A stretch of DNA of 7,628 nucleotides, taken from positions 1 through 7,628 of the forward strand of contig JAOUFP010000122.1 of the NCBI GenBank assembly GCA_029858145.1. The letters run 5' to 3'. How positions within the stretch are numbered: the first letter of the stretch is position 1; the number at the start of each line of letters is the position of its first letter. The position numbers and the translations under genes are program-made. The notes under the pieces were generated by a model. The model made no database searches, was not told where the DNA came from, and saw only the letters and a list, made by a program, of their open reading frames with translations. The stretch is from Nitrospirota bacterium. GTDB lineage: Bacteria; Nitrospirota; Thermodesulfovibrionia; Thermodesulfovibrionales; UBA6898. This document shows, piece after piece, positions 6,686 to 7,628 of the stretch.

Positions 6686-6691
6686 ATTATA
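6686..6691 (-). promoter_or_regulatory. Candidate -10 box upstream of the DUF502 gene
   Basis: A perfect TATAAT on the minus strand would place the transcript start near 6679, about 17 bases before the ATG and just ahead of the AAGGGG ribosome site. No convincing -35 hexamer is present at 16-18 bp spacing, so the call is tentative. Confidence 0.35.
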
Positions 6692-6747
6692 ATTGAGATT
6701 TGTGCTGATATTGTAATGGTTTGCGTTGTCCGGGGCAATATGTCTGT

Positions 6748-6773
6748 CTTAAAAAAGTTCATTCTTAAAAAAG
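6748..6773. repeat. Tandem CTTAAAAAAG direct repeat
   Basis: Two identical 10-base copies start 16 bases apart (6748 and 6764). A related TTTTAAAAAG begins at 6784. They could be bent A-tract DNA or a regulatory site upstream of DUF502, or may be chance in AT-rich spacer. Confidence 0.4.
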
Positions 6774-6800
6774 CTGGAGGCCATTTTAAAAAGCCACAGT

Positions 6801-6824
6801 CTGGATTCCCGCCTTCGCGAGCAT
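6801..6824. repeat. dRS3-like palindromic repeat, decayed copy
   Basis: CTGG then ATTCCCGC (6805-6812), loop CTTC and GCGAGCAT (6817-6824). It matches the perfect copy at 6061-6083 base for base on the left, but two substitutions break the right arm. Confidence 0.6.
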
Positions 6825-6879
6825 GGCAAAAAAATAACCACTTTCTAACAAGATTAGAAGTAAAGCGGCATCATTCTTG

Positions 6880-6960
6880 AGTTGTCATTCCGGCTTGTCT
6901 GAAATCTTTCTTTGTTTTCAGAAGGATTCCCGACGCGCTTTGCTTGCGGGAATGACAACT
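6880..6960. repeat. 81-bp MITE-like element with 12-bp inverted termini
   Basis: AGTTGTCATTCC (6880-6891) and GGAATGACAACT (6949-6960) are perfect inverted repeats bounding 57 bp. A second, nested hairpin uses ATTCCCG (6926-6932) and CGGGAAT (6947-6953), so the right end resembles a dRS3-like unit. It encodes nothing. No clear target-site duplication flanks it, so mobility is unproven. Confidence 0.6.
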
Positions 6961-6995
6961 TGTGAGGCTATACTTATGACCTCCTTCGTAAAATA

Positions 6996-7023
6996 GTCAT
7001 CCTCCGACTTGATCGGGGGATCC
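6996..7023. repeat. Palindromic repeat, TCATCCTCC/GGGGGATCC type, copy 2
   Basis: A 9-bp stem, ATCCTCCGA (6999-7007) with TCGGGGGAT (7013-7021), has one T-G wobble and loop CTTGA. It is related to the copy at 6014-6041. It lies 9 bases past the pilus ATPase stop, where it could end or stabilise that transcript; no clear T-tract follows. Confidence 0.55.
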
Positions 7024-7032
7024 AAAGACCTT

Positions 7033-7628
7033 TCACGAAAACTGGACGCTTCTCTGGAAGTCAGCAGAACTCGTGGCGGCTGATTTCGCGGTTTCCAGAT
7101 CGATTACCCCCGCAGAGTAGAGGTCCATCAGGTGCTGGTCAAAGGTCTGCATGCCGTATTGATCTCTGCCTGATGCGATGTAATCCTTTATGTTGCCGGC
7201 CTTTTCAGGATTCTCGATGCAGTCCTTTATCGTGAGGGTGTTCCGCATGATCTCCAGAACCGCGACACGTCCGGCGTTGTCAGCCCGGCGGAGAAGCCGC
7301 TGGGAGATGACTGCCTTGAGGGCTTCAGCCAGCCGTATCCGGATGGATTGCTGGTCGTTAAGGTCAAACACGCTGATGATTCTCTGGATGGTCTTCGGCG
7401 CGTCTATGGTATGAAGTGTGGAGAGCACAAGGTGGCCGGTTTCCGCCGCCTTCAGCGCGATGTCGATCGTGGTGCGGTCACGCATCTCTCCGACGAGTAT
7501 GATGTCGGGGTCCTGGCGCATGGCTCCGCGCAGCGCCTTCGCGAAACTCTCGGTGTCAGACCCTACTTCCCGCTGTACTATCGAGGCCTTGTCCTCCCGG
7601 TAGAGGTATTCTATCGGGTCCTCGATGG
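7033..7628 (-). CDS. pilT: PilT/PilU-family type IV pilus ATPase, 5'-truncated
   Basis: The frame is open to the right edge, so only the last 197 residues (about the C-terminal half of a roughly 350-residue family) are seen; the ATG at 7521 is internal. Visible motifs in order are the Asp box IEDPIEY (7626-7606), QREVGSDTESF, the Walker B region DPDIILVGEMRD, and the His box TGHLVLSTLHT (7440-7408). The Walker A loop lies outside the window. These identify a secretion-superfamily hexameric ATPase of the pilus-retraction branch, acting at the inner-membrane base of type IV pili. The PilT hallmark AIRNLIRE is replaced by TIKDCIEN (7233-7210), and the later GMQTFDQHLMDLY resembles PilU more than PilT. 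The symbol is therefore family-level; this could be an accessory PilU-like or additional PilT paralog. A hairpin repeat follows the stop codon. Confidence 0.88.
   Translation of the reverse strand, partial: IEDPIEYLYREDKASIVQREVGSDTESFAKALRGAMRQDPDIILVGEMRDRTTIDIALKAAETGHLVLSTLHTIDAPKTIQRIISVFDLNDQQSIRIRLAEALKAVISQRLLRRADNAGRVAVLEIMRNTLTIKDCIENPEKAGNIKDYIASGRDQYGMQTFDQHLMDLYSAGVIDLETAKSAATSSADFQRSVQFS

Larger units (their letters stand above)
6663..7032. other. 370-bp non-coding region with repeats
   Basis: No credible gene lies here. It holds, in order, the DUF502 ribosome site and candidate -10 box, two exact copies of CTTAAAAAAG (6748-6757 and 6764-6773) with a weaker third A-tract near 6785, a decayed dRS3-like palindrome (6801), an 81-bp element with inverted termini (6880-6960), and a hairpin repeat (6996-7023) just past the pilus ATPase stop. 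Local AT content is clearly higher than in the neighbouring genes. Open frames here only translate repeat sequence. Confidence 0.6.

Noticed and set aside
6602..6880. Small plus-strand gene across the DUF502 start
   Set aside because: Antisense to DUF502 and then through AT-rich repeat sequence; no ribosome site or motif.
6663..7032. tRNA or structured RNA gene in the 370-bp spacer
   Set aside because: No cloverleaf elements or known RNA motifs seen; the hairpins present are explained by the repeat families.

Overview
The window (7,628 bp, moderately GC-rich) looks like the chromosome of a Gram-negative, probably anaerobic or microaerophilic bacterium. A lipidated LolB-like protein and a PilT/PilU-type pilus ATPase point to a diderm envelope. 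Three radical SAM genes within 4.3 kb and short palindromic intergenic repeats would fit a Nitrospirota- or Desulfobacterota/Geobacter-like organism. That placement is an inference from gene style; no marker gene is present.

Layout. (1) Bases 1-3034, plus strand: a probable operon of a 5'-truncated B12-type radical SAM protein, a second radical SAM protein with extra C-terminal cysteines (4-bp ATGA overlap with the first), and a LolB-like outer-membrane lipoprotein (35-bp gap, TTG start). (2) Bases 2998-4275, minus strand: a complete B12-binding-type radical SAM protein, paralogous to the first gene, whose 3' end overlaps the lipoprotein gene tail-to-tail by 37 bp. (3) Bases 4411-5946, plus strand: a polytopic membrane sensor kinase whose phospho-acceptor histidine position reads Asp. 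It has a possible leaderless start and is divergent from the radical SAM gene. (4) Bases 5947-6119: a convergent intergenic spacer with two palindromic repeats. (5) Bases 6120-6662, minus strand: a DUF502 membrane protein. (6) Bases 6663-7032: a 370-bp non-coding stretch with a candidate promoter, A-tract repeats, an 81-bp element with 12-bp inverted termini, and further hairpins. (7) Bases 7033-7628, minus strand: the C-terminal half of a PilT/PilU-family pilus ATPase, truncated by the window edge.

How the genes may work together. The radical SAM pair and the LolB-fold lipoprotein are arranged as one transcription unit, with a paralogous radical SAM gene directly opposite. A joint role in modifying and placing an envelope lipid or lipid-linked molecule is a reasonable but unproven hypothesis. 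The kinase, DUF502 and PilT genes look like independent units. The most unusual items are the kinase lacking its canonical His, the three-gene radical SAM/lipoprotein locus, the divergent SAM-site segment in the first gene, and the two families of palindromic repeats.
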